Shown piece after piece: positions 38,192 to 48,493 of a DNA stretch of 64,000 nt. Origin of the DNA: Methanothermobacter tenebrarum (GTDB lineage: Archaea; Methanobacteriota; Methanobacteria; Methanobacteriales; DSM-23052); assembly GCF_023167465.1 (NCBI RefSeq), contig NZ_AP025698.1:310001-374000 (forward strand). Direction: 5' to 3'. Numbering within the stretch: position 1 is the first letter of the stretch; every line of letters begins with the position of its first letter. Under the pieces are notes generated by a model. The model was given only the letters and a program-made list of their open reading frames with translations. It ran no database searches and had not been told where the DNA came from. Position numbers and translations under genes: made by a program.

Positions 38192-38488
38192 CTACCCCAC
38201 TATTTCTAGTATTGTTGAGTCACCAGGATCTTGTATGAGGAGAGTAGTGACAGTGAAGGGTTTACCACATACTGAGCCTAATTCAACGCTACTCCCATTA
38301 TAAACATAGACGGGAATATTGGAAAGTTTAGCATAATATTCCACATCATCTTTTATATCCTCTGGGGCGTTTTCAGCTATTATTACCAGTTTGCCTTTAC
38401 CTAGTTTCAGGTTTTGGATGGATTTCTTCGAGCCTAATATAACGTTACCTGTATCCACAGCTACTCTTATCCCTCTATCTATGTCCAT
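38192..38488 (-). CDS. rpl30e: Ribosomal protein eL30
   Basis: A 98-residue L7Ae-family ribosomal protein (GIRVAVDTGNVILGSKKSIQ, GKLVIIAENAPEDIKDDVEY, VYVYNGSSVELGSVCGKPFT). It abuts the rpoA2 stop codon and lies 5 bp before nusA, its usual place. Confidence 0.95.
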   Translation of the reverse strand: MDIDRGIRVAVDTGNVILGSKKSIQNLKLGKGKLVIIAENAPEDIKDDVEYYAKLSNIPVYVYNGSSVELGSVCGKPFTVTTLLIQDPGDSTILEIVG

Positions 38489-39661
38489 TTACTTCCCCCT
38501 ATCCTCTTGTTTCATTATAATGCTCACGGAGCCCGTGCCTAATGGTATGGGTTGGCCTATGATGATATTCTCTATGATACCGTTGAGGTTATCTACTTCT
38601 CCCCTTATACTGGCTCTTAGAAGGTGTTTTCCTGTTTCTTCGAAGGATGCTCTTGCAAGGACGCTCGCCTTCTCGCCGCTGACACCATGTCTTCCAATGG
38701 ATTTCACCGTACCATCTGCCGTCATCATATCAGCTACTAGCATGATGTGTCTTATATCCACTGTCAGTCCCTGTTCTTCCATTGTCTTCTTTGCCTCGTG
38801 TATTATAGCGTTCCTCGCTGCTTCTATCCCTAGAACCTTCTCTATCTCATGTATGTCATTTGTCATTGTCCTGACTTTGTCAACACCATCTATTTTGGGA
38901 ACAGCTCCAAGGTTCGAACCTTCAGTATGTATTACCCATTCATCTTCTTCTTTTCTGACAACCACTTTACCTATGTTTTTAACTCCACTTATTTGGTGAT
39001 TGCGTACTTTATCAGCTAGAAGTCTAAGATCCCTTATGGTACGCTTTGAAGGTTCAAGTTCAAATATTAGTATATTATCATTTATTTCTACTTCCTTAAA
39101 AGCTTTTTTTACACGTTGTATTATATCCTCATAATTAAGCCGCTTTTCCTTGATTTTTTCCTCGTCCAATTCAACAACAATGTTCATCTCAGCATAATTG
39201 ATATTGAAATTTTTCAGGACATCATTCAGGGTGCTTTTACCAATCTCGTTAGCAATTTTTCTCACAAATTCTTCATCATCCCTCTTATCCTCCTCAAAGT
39301 ATATGTCCATTGTAGGTGTTGAAATCTTTTTACGGGCATCAACAATCTCTATAAGCCTTGGGAGGCCAAGTGTAACATTAAGCTCAGCCACCCCAGCATA
39401 GTGGAAGGTACGCATTGTCATCTGAGTACCGGGTTCGCCCACAGACTGCGCTGCAACAGTACCTACAGCCTCCCCCTCCTCTACCTTAGCCCTCTCATAT
39501 GCTCGATGAGCCTTTTCTATCAATTCGCTGAGTTCATCATCATCCAACTGTTTATCCTCGGCCACCCTAGCCATCTCTGATATAAGTTTTTCTGGGAATT
39601 CAAAGTCCTTTTTTTCCACGATTTTTTTAACCTTCTCTAATGTTTCCACAAAATCACCCAC
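38489..39661 (-). CDS. rpoA2: RNA polymerase subunit A'' (RpoA2)
   Basis: The C-terminal part of the largest polymerase subunit (equivalent to the bacterial beta-prime C-terminus), 390 residues. It has VGTVAAQSVGEPGTQMTMRT (trigger-loop region), PRLIEIVDARKKISTPTMDI and the jaw/clamp end SFEETGKHLLRASIRGEVDN. It starts 9 bp after rpoA1, the normal archaeal split. The frame is intact. Confidence 0.97.
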   Translation of the reverse strand: MGDFVETLEKVKKIVEKKDFEFPEKLISEMARVAEDKQLDDDELSELIEKAHRAYERAKVEEGEAVGTVAAQSVGEPGTQMTMRTFHYAGVAELNVTLGLPRLIEIVDARKKISTPTMDIYFEEDKRDDEEFVRKIANEIGKSTLNDVLKNFNINYAEMNIVVELDEEKIKEKRLNYEDIIQRVKKAFKEVEINDNILIFELEPSKRTIRDLRLLADKVRNHQISGVKNIGKVVVRKEEDEWVIHTEGSNLGAVPKIDGVDKVRTMTNDIHEIEKVLGIEAARNAIIHEAKKTMEEQGLTVDIRHIMLVADMMTADGTVKSIGRHGVSGEKASVLARASFEETGKHLLRASIRGEVDNLNGIIENIIIGQPIPLGTGSVSIIMKQEDRGK

Positions 39662-39670
39662 ACTGGGATT

Positions 39671-42600
39671 TTATTTACCCGCTCTAATCTCATCCACTAG
39701 TTTTTCAAGGTCCACTATTTCACCATAATCGCTTTTTGCCGGGTCGACACCATCTTCCCCATAAAGTCTCTGGACCACAATCCCCCTATTGTCGATTACC
39801 ATACCATCGTCCGTCACCGTCAAGTCTTGGAGAGCGTTTACAAGTCTTCTTTGCATGTAACCGCTCTGGGCTGTTCTGATAGCAGTGTCAACAAGACCTT
39901 CTCTCCCACCCATTGCATGGAAGAAAAACTCCAAGGGGTCTAGGCCTTCCTTGTAACTTGAATGTACGAAGCCCCTCGCCTTAGCACCTAATTCACCCTT
40001 TTTGAAGTGTGGTAGGGTTCTCTTAGTGTATCCTCTTGTGATCCTGCTTCCACGCACGGATTGCTGGCCTACACATGCTGTTATCTGTGTCAAGTTGAGC
40101 ATGGACCCCCTTGCACCGGTGAGGGCCATTATAACTGCATGGTTTTCTTCCATGTCAAGATATTCTTCTGCGATTTCCCCTGACTTGTCCCTGGCCTCTC
40201 CCAGAACTTGCATTATCTTCATTTCAAGGGTTTCCTCAAGTGTTCTACCAGGTAATGGTTCAAGTTCTTTGTTTTCATAGGCTTCGATTAGTCTGTCAAC
40301 CCTTTTTTCAGCATTCTTTAAGTGGGCTTCTATCCTTTCTTTGGCTTCTTCTGGTATTTCCTCGTCTCTGATGCTTGTTGTGAATCCTACTTTCATTATG
40401 GCGGCTATGGCCAATCTTGTAGCCGTATCTAGGAATTCGCGGGCTTTATCAGTACCGTATTCCTTCACAATATGATCCAGTATTTTGCCTGAGAAGGCAC
40501 CATACGCTTTCTCGTCTATTACCCCAGATTTTAGTTGTCCGTCTTCTATTACAACATATGCATCATATTCGCATTCTTCTTTGAGGCAATCTTCACATTT
40601 TCTACAGATTTCTGCCTTGTATGTTATGTTAAGATCATCAGGAAGTACCATGCTGAATATCTCTTTTCCAGTCCATTTTCTCCCTTTTCTGTCGGGTAAT
40701 GATATTCCCGCCCTTTTCAAGAGTTGGAATGCGTCTCCTTCCTCAAATTCTGTACCTTTTCTTGTTAGGAGGTATGCTCCTGAAATGTGGTCGTGTATGC
40801 CCCCGATTATGGGTCCGCCGAATCTTGGTGAGAGTATGTGTTCTTGTACGCGCATGAGTGTCTTGGCTTCTGCGCGGGCTTCTTCTGTCTGCAGAACGTG
40901 CAAGTTCATCTCGTCCCCGTCAAAGTCGGCGTTATATGGTGGGCAGACACAAAGGTTTAAACGGAATGTCTTGTATGGTAGTACGCGGACTTCATGTGCC
41001 ATCATTGACATTCTATGCAATGATGGTTGCCTATTAAATAATACTATGTCGCCGTCTTTGAGGTGTCTTTCGACGATGTAGCCTGGTTCTATTTTTTCGA
41101 GTATGGCCTCCTTTGTCTCCTCATAGATCCTTATCTTGCGGTTATCTGGTCTTATAACATAATTTGCTCCTGGATGTTTATCCGGTCCATTTTTAATATA
41201 CTCTTTGACCTCATCTATGTTCCATTCGGTCACATGTACTGGTACTGTGACCTCCTTGGCTATTATCTCAGGCACGCCCACCTCATTAATGCTTATATTA
41301 GGATCAGGGGATATTACTGTACGTGCAGAGAAGTTAACCCTTTTCCCTGAAAGATTGCCCCTGAATCGTCCTTCCTTGCCCTTTAATCGTTGAGCTAATG
41401 TTTTGAGGGGTCTTCCCGACCTGTGCCTTGCTGGTGGCACGCCTGATGCTTCATTATCAAAGTATGTTGTCACATGGTATTGTAAAAGTTCCCATAGGTC
41501 TTCAACGATAAGTTGGGGCGCTCCAGCTTCCATGTTCTCCTTAAGGCGTTGATTAATCCTTAGTATGTCAACGAGCTTGTGTGTGAGATCATCCTCTGAA
41601 CGTTCACCAGTCTCTAGGGTGATTGAAGGCCTTACAGTTACAGGAGGAACAGGTAATACCGTTAGAACCATCCATTCTGGCCTTGCAACCTCAGGGTTCA
41701 CCCCAAGTAGCAGGGAGTCCTCATCAGTTATTCTTTCCAGCCTTTCCCTAACTTCGCTTGGAGTCAACTTATAATCGATCACGTCAAGGAGCTCCCTAAG
41801 ACCCCTAATCTCCTCCAAAACTTCCATGGGCCTCATTATCTCCTTTAACTCCACCTTAAGATCTGATATTTTCTCCGGGTTCTCTTCAACTTCCCTAATT
41901 ACTTTAAGAAGTTTTCCAATCTCGTCCCCGATTTCTGGTTCATCTTTCAAGGTTTTACCAAATTCTTCTAATATTTCCGTCTTTTCCTTGAGGTTCTCCA
42001 ATCCAGTTACCGGGTTATCTGACCCTTCCTCTGACTCTTCGTTTAACTTTTCCAGGGATTCTATGATCTCGTCGAATGTTGATTTTCTACCGGTTTTTTC
42101 AAAGATTCTCCTGAAATTCTTAACTTCCTCTAGGGATACTCTGATCCTCTCTAGGCTCTCTTCAAGTTCTCTAGTTAACCTTTTAATCTCCGTTGATGTT
42201 AATCTGTACCTTCTTTCTAGTAATTCTATTAGTTCGGGTGATTCGAGCGTGTAACCTTCATCTAACATTTCAATTATATCTTCTAGAAGTTCTATGGTTT
42301 CATCGACTGTTAATTTGTGATCTTTTTCTACTATGGATACTGGTTTGTCTATTTTGATGTCTCCCTGGTCTTCATCACAGTGTGGGCATCTTTCACGCCT
42401 TGCAACATCATAAACTTCCTTTATAATATCTGTGAGGTTCTCCTCCCTCTCCATAGCTTCATTGAATAAGAGCGTATAATATTCTATCTCATCATCGCCT
42501 AGGAGTATCCTTCCACATTTTCTGCATGTGGATCTAAGGATCTTATGTATAGTATCAGCGAATCCGACGTGTATTACCGGCCTTGCCAAGTTTATGTGGC

Positions 42601-42844
42601 CGAAGTGACCTGGACAGTCCCCTCCCTTGGCGCCGCATGTTTTACATCTCAGTCCGGGGTCTATGACGCCAAGGCGTCGGTCCATCAGACCATTTTCGAT
42701 AGGATACCCGTCCTCGTCATATGTGTCGGGTGTTATGATCTGAGCTACTGACATTTTCCTTATCTCATCTGGTGAAAGCAGCCCAAAGTTTATCTTGGAA
42801 ATCTTTTTAAGAATGCCTTTCAAGTTTGGTCTCTCCCCTTCCAT
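39671..42844 (-). CDS. rpoA1: RNA polymerase subunit A' (RpoA1) with large clamp insertion
   Basis: The N-terminal part of the largest polymerase subunit, with the catalytic loop NADFDGDEMN at about residues 638-647 and clamp zinc sites (CKTCGAKGGDCPGHFGH, CRKCG, CPHCDEDQ). The gene encodes 1057 residues; from memory homologues in this genus have about 866-870. The excess is one acidic, Glu/Leu-rich helical block at about 174-357 (41774-42325), between IDKPVSIVEKD and DYKLTPSEVRERLERI. Inside it KLTVDETIELLEDI and RLTSTEIKRLTREL echo that flanking motif, which suggests growth by internal duplication. The frame is intact across the insert, and all other domains are normal. It could be an extra clamp-head domain. 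Confidence 0.96.
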   Translation of the reverse strand: MEGERPNLKGILKKISKINFGLLSPDEIRKMSVAQIITPDTYDEDGYPIENGLMDRRLGVIDPGLRCKTCGAKGGDCPGHFGHINLARPVIHVGFADTIHKILRSTCRKCGRILLGDDEIEYYTLLFNEAMEREENLTDIIKEVYDVARRERCPHCDEDQGDIKIDKPVSIVEKDHKLTVDETIELLEDIIEMLDEGYTLESPELIELLERRYRLTSTEIKRLTRELEESLERIRVSLEEVKNFRRIFEKTGRKSTFDEIIESLEKLNEESEEGSDNPVTGLENLKEKTEILEEFGKTLKDEPEIGDEIGKLLKVIREVEENPEKISDLKVELKEIMRPMEVLEEIRGLRELLDVIDYKLTPSEVRERLERITDEDSLLLGVNPEVARPEWMVLTVLPVPPVTVRPSITLETGERSEDDLTHKLVDILRINQRLKENMEAGAPQLIVEDLWELLQYHVTTYFDNEASGVPPARHRSGRPLKTLAQRLKGKEGRFRGNLSGKRVNFSARTVISPDPNISINEVGVPEIIAKEVTVPVHVTEWNIDEVKEYIKNGPDKHPGANYVIRPDNRKIRIYEETKEAILEKIEPGYIVERHLKDGDIVLFNRQPSLHRMSMMAHEVRVLPYKTFRLNLCVCPPYNADFDGDEMNLHVLQTEEARAEAKTLMRVQEHILSPRFGGPIIGGIHDHISGAYLLTRKGTEFEEGDAFQLLKRAGISLPDRKGRKWTGKEIFSMVLPDDLNITYKAEICRKCEDCLKEECEYDAYVVIEDGQLKSGVIDEKAYGAFSGKILDHIVKEYGTDKAREFLDTATRLAIAAIMKVGFTTSIRDEEIPEEAKERIEAHLKNAEKRVDRLIEAYENKELEPLPGRTLEETLEMKIMQVLGEARDKSGEIAEEYLDMEENHAVIMALTGARGSMLNLTQITACVGQQSVRGSRITRGYTKRTLPHFKKGELGAKARGFVHSSYKEGLDPLEFFFHAMGGREGLVDTAIRTAQSGYMQRRLVNALQDLTVTDDGMVIDNRGIVVQRLYGEDGVDPAKSDYGEIVDLEKLVDEIRAGK

Positions 42845-42850
42845 CTTTTT

Positions 42851-44656
42851 TTATGCCTTATCTTCTAGGATGAGCTTTGGGAATATGCAGAGGCTTTTAA
42901 GCTCGTCTAATAATAGTTTGAATGCATAGGATATCTCAACTGGGAATGATTCCGAATCTTCACAGATTGGACAATATGTTTTACCCCTTATACGATCGTA
43001 TATAGCCAACATACCACACTCAGAACAGACAAGAGCCTCATACTTATCCGATTCATCCAACAGCCTCTCCTTGAGCGTTAATGCCGCGCCATGGGCTATT
43101 AGGCAGTCCCTTTCCATTTCACCAAATCTCAGACCACCTTCTCTGGCCCGGCCTTCTGTTGGTTGTCTTGTAAGTACCTGTACAGGACCCCTTGATCGTG
43201 CATATACCTTATCGGTTGTCATATGATGGAGTTTCTGATAATATGCCACTCCTATGAATATCTCTGCTTGAAGTTTTTCACCTGTAACACCATCATATAA
43301 TGCTTCAACCCCGGCAGTTTCGAACCCATTGGCCTTGAGGGCCTCCTTTATATCCTCCTCTTTTTCACCAGTGAATGGTGTCCCATCAACCCTCCTAGCA
43401 TCCATGCAAGCTGCTTTACCAGCCATCATCTCCAGCACCTGTCCAACAGACATCCTAGAGGGTATCGCATGGGGGTTTATGATAAGATCAGGTATTATCC
43501 CATCCTCTGTGAATGGCATGTCCTCCTCAGGTACTATGAGCCCAACAACACCCTTCTGCCCGTGCCTTGAAGCGAACTTATCACCTAACTCGGGTTGTCT
43601 CTGATCCCTTAAACGTATCTTAACCAGCCTATTACCCTCAACAGTTTCTGTGAGGAGAACAGCATCAACCACGCCCTTTTCACCATGTCTCACGGTGACT
43701 GAGGTCTCCCTCCTCCTCTCCGCAACAGTACCGAACTCATCTATCTCTTCGAGGAAACGTGGAGGGGATGTTTTACCGATTAGAACATCACCAGAGAAGA
43801 CCTTTGATTCAGGGTTCACTATCCCATCCTCGTCAAGATGCCTGTAAGCACTCTCTGAACGATAACCCCTCACACCCTTCTCAGGTATTTCGAAACGATC
43901 CTCCTGGCCTCCAGGATATTTCCTCTCAGAAGCTTCATAGGATCTGAAGAATGTTGACCTTGCAAGTCCCCTTTCAAGTGAGGCCCTATTTAGGATGAGA
44001 GCATCCTCCATATTGTAGCCCTCATAGGACATCACCGCAACTACGAAATTTTGCCCTGAGGGCCTATTATCATATCCTATAACATCTATTATCCTGGTTT
44101 TCACTATGGGCTCCTGTGGATAGTGAAGTAAATGCGCCCTCGTATCTGTCCTAAGCTTATAATTGGACGCGTAAAAGCCCAAGGCCTGTTTGGTCATGCC
44201 CGCTTCCATTGTATTCCTTGGTGATGAATTATGGTTTGCGAAGGGTATGATACCGGCGCATATGCCGAGCATCGTTGAAGGGTCTATTTCAAGGTGTGTG
44301 TGCTCCTTTGTCAGTTCATCCTCTGAGATTGCAATATAAGCGTTTTCCTCCTCCTCTGCGTCTAAGTATTCTACCACACCCTCTTTTACAAGGTCGTCCC
44401 ATCCGATTTCACCTTCTCTTAAAAGTTCTAGGTGTTCTTCTGTGAGGAGTGGTTTACCATCTTTTACTATTATGAGGGGTCTTCTAGCTCTCCCAGGGTC
44501 TGTGAAAATGTAAATTTCATTATTCTCAGGATAATATGTGATGTTCATCTCATGGGAGACTTCTCCTTGCCTCCTCTTTTCCCTCATCTCCTCAACAAAC
44601 TCTTCAGGCTCATCACAAGTGCCTATAAGTTCTCCGTTAATATAAATCTTGGCCAT
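42851..44656 (-). CDS. rpoB1: RNA polymerase subunit B' (RpoB1)
   Basis: The C-terminal half of the second-largest polymerase subunit, split from B'' as in most methanogens; 601 residues. It has GICAGIIPFANHNSSPRNTM, the GDKFASRHGQKGVVG hybrid-binding motif, MTTDKVYARSRGPVQVLTRQ and a C-terminal zinc site (CSECGMLAIYDRIRGKTYCP). It lies 17 bp after rpoB2. Confidence 0.97.
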   Translation of the reverse strand: MAKIYINGELIGTCDEPEEFVEEMREKRRQGEVSHEMNITYYPENNEIYIFTDPGRARRPLIIVKDGKPLLTEEHLELLREGEIGWDDLVKEGVVEYLDAEEEENAYIAISEDELTKEHTHLEIDPSTMLGICAGIIPFANHNSSPRNTMEAGMTKQALGFYASNYKLRTDTRAHLLHYPQEPIVKTRIIDVIGYDNRPSGQNFVVAVMSYEGYNMEDALILNRASLERGLARSTFFRSYEASERKYPGGQEDRFEIPEKGVRGYRSESAYRHLDEDGIVNPESKVFSGDVLIGKTSPPRFLEEIDEFGTVAERRRETSVTVRHGEKGVVDAVLLTETVEGNRLVKIRLRDQRQPELGDKFASRHGQKGVVGLIVPEEDMPFTEDGIIPDLIINPHAIPSRMSVGQVLEMMAGKAACMDARRVDGTPFTGEKEEDIKEALKANGFETAGVEALYDGVTGEKLQAEIFIGVAYYQKLHHMTTDKVYARSRGPVQVLTRQPTEGRAREGGLRFGEMERDCLIAHGAALTLKERLLDESDKYEALVCSECGMLAIYDRIRGKTYCPICEDSESFPVEISYAFKLLLDELKSLCIFPKLILEDKA

Positions 44657-44673
44657 TTAATGGACCCCCCATT

Positions 44674-46218
44674 CTAGTTTATGATCCCCATTTTTTTGAT
44701 CACATCTTTTATCTCGTCTGGCTCCGCGCCCTCTGAGATTTTAACCATTAATGCAAGGTTTTTTACCAGGCCACAGTTGGGACCTTCTGGGGTTTCATTT
44801 GGGCATATTTTCCCGAATTGTGTTGGGTGGAGGTCCCTGGCTTCGAAGTGTGGCTGGCTCCGGCTTAATGGGGATACTACCCTTCGAAGGTGTGATAGCG
44901 TGCCCATGTAACTTGTACGGTCGAGCAACTGGCTTATACCTGCTCTGCCACCCACCCAGTTTCCTGTGGCGATCGCATGTTTTATATTCTCTGTGAGGAC
45001 GTCTGAACGGACTGCTTGTTTCACTGAGGGCTCCTTGCCCCTTGCAAGGCTCCTTTCTAACTGGTAGGTCATGTCCCTTGTTAAACTTGTGAACGCTACC
45101 CTGAAAAGATCCTCCATAAGATCCCCCGAGACTCTTAATCTCTTGTTGGTGTAATGGTCCTTGTCGTGGGGTTCTCTTTCACCGGATATGACCTGTAATA
45201 ACATTTCAGTCATCTCAGCGAGGTAAATTGCTTTATCAATCCTCTTTTCGGGTTCTGTGCCAATATGGGGTAACAAGTAACGGTCTATCACATCTTCTGC
45301 TCTTCTTATCCTGTAATCTTCTGTCATACCCTTGGCGACCCTGTTACCAATATATTTGATGGCGCTTAATATCAGGTATTCTCTACGTTCTTCCTCTTCC
45401 AATTTCTCTAATTTCTCATAGTCTATTTTGAGTTTATCAGAGGAAACTTCTATATCATCGGTGGCCACCATCTGATAGTTCAAGTCATCAGAGATGCTTG
45501 TTATGATTTCCTCGTCTGTGGCCAATCCAAGGGCCCTTAATAATATTACGAGGGGTATTTCTCCCGGGACGTATGGGAATGATATACGGAGGTACACCCC
45601 TTTCCTCCTGGGCTTTTTATATTCAACCGATATACGAGCCCTGAAACCGCTTTTTATCGATGTTACAATAGCCCTGGCCCTGTTCTCTTCGATTTCACCC
45701 ATCCTTTCTAGGATGATCTTGTTTGGGGCTATCTCTTCTGTGGTTACGAGTGATCTCTCGGATCCGTTGACTATGAAGTATCCTCCAGGGTCTTGTGGAT
45801 CTTCCCCTTTCTCTATGAGTTCCTTCTCATTGAGCCCGTGGAGATGACATATTTCCGATTTTAACATCACTGGTAATTCTCCAATGTAGACTTTCTCGAA
45901 ATCTGGCTCTGGAGCACCCTCTTTTAAAAGTCGCATTTCAAGGCTCATATGCGCTGAATAGGTTAAGTTTCTAAGCCTGGCCTCCATTGGGAATATTTTA
46001 GTGGTGGATCCGTCAGCTTCCTTGATGAAGGGTTTCTCTATCTCAAGGGCTCCAGTCTCCACTCTATATTTTCCCTCTTCGAATTCGATGGGCTCGCTAG
46101 TATCTATTATCTCCTGTATCCTGTTATTTACAAAATCGTTGTAGGATTCAAGGTGGTGGTCTACCAGATTGTATTTGTCAAAAAACGCATCTACCAATTC
46201 CCATGCACTTTCTCTCAT
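44674..46218 (-). CDS. rpoB2: RNA polymerase subunit B'' (RpoB2)
   Basis: The N-terminal half of the second-largest polymerase subunit; 514 residues. It contains GYFIVNGSERSLVTTEEIAP, SQLLDRTSYMGTLSHLRRVV and the conserved RDLHPTQFGKICPNETPEGP. I start at ATG 46218 because GGAGG lies 7 bases upstream; the open frame extends 11 codons further without support. It follows rpoH. Confidence 0.97.
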   Translation of the reverse strand: MRESAWELVDAFFDKYNLVDHHLESYNDFVNNRIQEIIDTSEPIEFEEGKYRVETGALEIEKPFIKEADGSTTKIFPMEARLRNLTYSAHMSLEMRLLKEGAPEPDFEKVYIGELPVMLKSEICHLHGLNEKELIEKGEDPQDPGGYFIVNGSERSLVTTEEIAPNKIILERMGEIEENRARAIVTSIKSGFRARISVEYKKPRRKGVYLRISFPYVPGEIPLVILLRALGLATDEEIITSISDDLNYQMVATDDIEVSSDKLKIDYEKLEKLEEEERREYLILSAIKYIGNRVAKGMTEDYRIRRAEDVIDRYLLPHIGTEPEKRIDKAIYLAEMTEMLLQVISGEREPHDKDHYTNKRLRVSGDLMEDLFRVAFTSLTRDMTYQLERSLARGKEPSVKQAVRSDVLTENIKHAIATGNWVGGRAGISQLLDRTSYMGTLSHLRRVVSPLSRSQPHFEARDLHPTQFGKICPNETPEGPNCGLVKNLALMVKISEGAEPDEIKDVIKKMGIIN

Positions 46219-46247
46219 GGACTTCCTCCAAAAAAATATAATCTTGA

Positions 46248-46481
46248 TCAATCTTGAACTATCCTATATGTTACAAATCTGCCCGCGGTTGGACTTTCCC
46301 TTATTATCTTCAGTATATCCCCCTCTTTCGCCCCTATAGCCTTCACTACAGGGTCGTCAGTCCTTATCCTAGGTAGTTGTTCGGCGTGGATTTTCATCTC
46401 CTCGAGGATTTTCTCGGCCTCCTCTTCGGATAAAATAACATGTTCCGGTACCAGTTGATGTTTTAATATATCCTTCTTCAC
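46248..46481 (-). CDS. rpoH: RNA polymerase subunit H
   Basis: A 77-residue archaeal Rpb5 C-terminal homologue (HQLVPEHVILSEEEAEKILE, LPRIRTDDPVVKAIGAKEGD, RFVTYRIVQ). It is the first gene of the polymerase operon; tRNA-Lys lies 44 bp upstream on the same strand. Confidence 0.97.
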   Translation of the reverse strand: MKKDILKHQLVPEHVILSEEEAEKILEEMKIHAEQLPRIRTDDPVVKAIGAKEGDILKIIRESPTAGRFVTYRIVQD

Positions 46482-46521
46482 AATTCATCCTCCACATGAA
46501 AAATATGGCCTAAAATCAGGG

Positions 46522-46598
<77 letters not shown>

Positions 46599-46605
46599 TA
46601 TGGGG

Positions 46606-46679
<74 letters not shown>

Positions 46680-46899
46680 GTCTTCTAAAATGAGATTATC
46701 CCAATCTATCCATCTCACTCCCTTAAATATTTTACCCTCCATTCTATTCAGATTAAACATTTTTGATGAGACCCTAGGCACACTAACTCGGAGTGTGATT
46801 ATATCTACTCCCTAGAAACGTTGAATGTTATATATTTTCTATTACGACTTATAAATATTTTCCCATTATAAAATATTTGTGGGGGGAGGTGGGGAAAAA

Positions 46900-46973
46900 T
46901 CCCGCCTGCCGGACTTGAACCGGCAACCCTCGGATCTACAGTCCGATGCTCTGCCAAATTGAGCTAAGGCGGG
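46900..46973 (-). tRNA. tRNA-Tyr (GTA)
   Basis: Acceptor stem CCCGCCT/AGGCGGG, anticodon loop CTGTAGA (GTA), T loop GTTCAAGTC. The C1-G72 first pair is the archaeal tyrosine identity pair. Confidence 0.96.
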
Positions 46974-46985
46974 TACAATAGTATA

Positions 46986-47060
<75 letters not shown>

Positions 47061-47075
47061 ATTGGGATTATATGA

Positions 47076-47152
<77 letters not shown>

Positions 47153-47249
47153 CATCATATTAGGCTATTAATATTTAAATATTTTACGGTAAACACGCAA
47201 TATAAAAATCTTCACTATATATACTTATGTGAGATAATATGATATAAAT

Positions 47250-48470
47250 TTAAATATTCGGGGGATTACAGAGCACCTTAACGGCTGGTAATTCCTCACC
47301 AGCCAATAAACTTATAGCAGCCCCGCCCCCACTACTTATATGATCTATACCATCTTGGAGGCCCATTTGAACCGCTGCAGCGGCTAAATGGCCGCCGCCG
47401 ACTATGGAAAAACCTGATGATGATGATATGGCATTAAGCAAGTCCTCGGTGCCTATACTAAACTCCGGGTTCTCGAAAACCCCCGCAGGACCATTTGCAA
47501 CTATCATCTTAGCGTTCCTTATCTTCTCTGCATAAACCTTTATGGTTTCCAGGCCAATATCATAAATGGGAAGATCCGGGATATCCTCTATGGGCACATC
47601 CAACCTTTTATCATCTTTGCATACTGCCACGTCAACTGGTATGAGTATTTTATCCCTGAATTTTTTCATAAGCTTCTTAGCCACTTTTATAAGGTTCTTG
47701 TAGCCTCTCTTTTTTATCAGTTTCTCATTACATTTACCTATATCTATCTTAGCCGCTTTCAGGAACACGTTAGCCACAAGACCCGCGGTCAATATATAAT
47801 CAGCACTATCCTTTCCCAGGACGTTCTCTATGACTTTTATGGAGTCATCGACTTTAACACCCCCGAGAACATAAACACAAGGCCTTTTAACATTTTCAAG
47901 CGCACTATATAGGATCTTTAATTCTCTTTCCATAACCCTCCCAGCGGCGGAGGGTAATTTCACCGCGAAACCTACAAGTGAGGGTTGGGATCTATGGGCT
48001 GCGGCAAACGCATCATTAATATAATAATCGATAAGTGGGGATAATTTTCTGACAAGATGAGTTTTTGCTTGGATTCTAGGCTCCCTTTTCAGGACTTCCT
48101 CTGAATAAAAACGGACGTTCTCCAAGAGTATTATATCCCCCTTTTTCATCTTTGAAATTTCCTCCCTGGCAGCGCATCCAAAAATATCCTCCACATACTT
48201 TACAGGACGCCCCAGGACATCCGATAGAACCTCCGCATGCCTTTCCAGGGTTGTGAAATCCTTTTTACCTGGCCTGCTTTGGTGGGCTAATATAACCACC
48301 TTCGCATCCATGCTCGCAAGCTCATCTATGGTCTCTGAGTGAAGTCTGAGACGTGTATCATCAAGTATTCTCCCGGTGTGCGGATCTACAGGCGAGTTTA
48401 TATCAATCCTTAAAAGTACGGTTTTACCATTCAATTCAAGGTCGTCTATGGTCTTGAAATCTACTGACAT
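47250..48470 (-). CDS. pgk: Phosphoglycerate kinase
   Basis: Interconverts 1,3-bisphosphoglycerate and 3-phosphoglycerate in gluconeogenesis and glycolysis. The 406-residue archaeal-type protein has VLLRIDINSPVDPHTGRILD, ILAHQSRPGKKDFTTLERHA, GDIILLENVRFYSEEVL, ANGPAGVFENPEFSIGTEDL and SGGGAAISLLAGEELPAVK. It follows tpiA by 23 bp on the same strand. Confidence 0.97.
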   Translation of the reverse strand: MSVDFKTIDDLELNGKTVLLRIDINSPVDPHTGRILDDTRLRLHSETIDELASMDAKVVILAHQSRPGKKDFTTLERHAEVLSDVLGRPVKYVEDIFGCAAREEISKMKKGDIILLENVRFYSEEVLKREPRIQAKTHLVRKLSPLIDYYINDAFAAAHRSQPSLVGFAVKLPSAAGRVMERELKILYSALENVKRPCVYVLGGVKVDDSIKVIENVLGKDSADYILTAGLVANVFLKAAKIDIGKCNEKLIKKRGYKNLIKVAKKLMKKFRDKILIPVDVAVCKDDKRLDVPIEDIPDLPIYDIGLETIKVYAEKIRNAKMIVANGPAGVFENPEFSIGTEDLLNAISSSSGFSIVGGGHLAAAAVQMGLQDGIDHISSGGGAAISLLAGEELPAVKVLCNPPNI

Positions 48471-48493
48471 TCAATGTCCACCCCCAGATTAAT

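Noticed and set aside
36000..44000. Long frames antisense to the polymerase and elongation-factor genes
   Set aside because: All are fully contained shadows of conserved genes on the minus strand.
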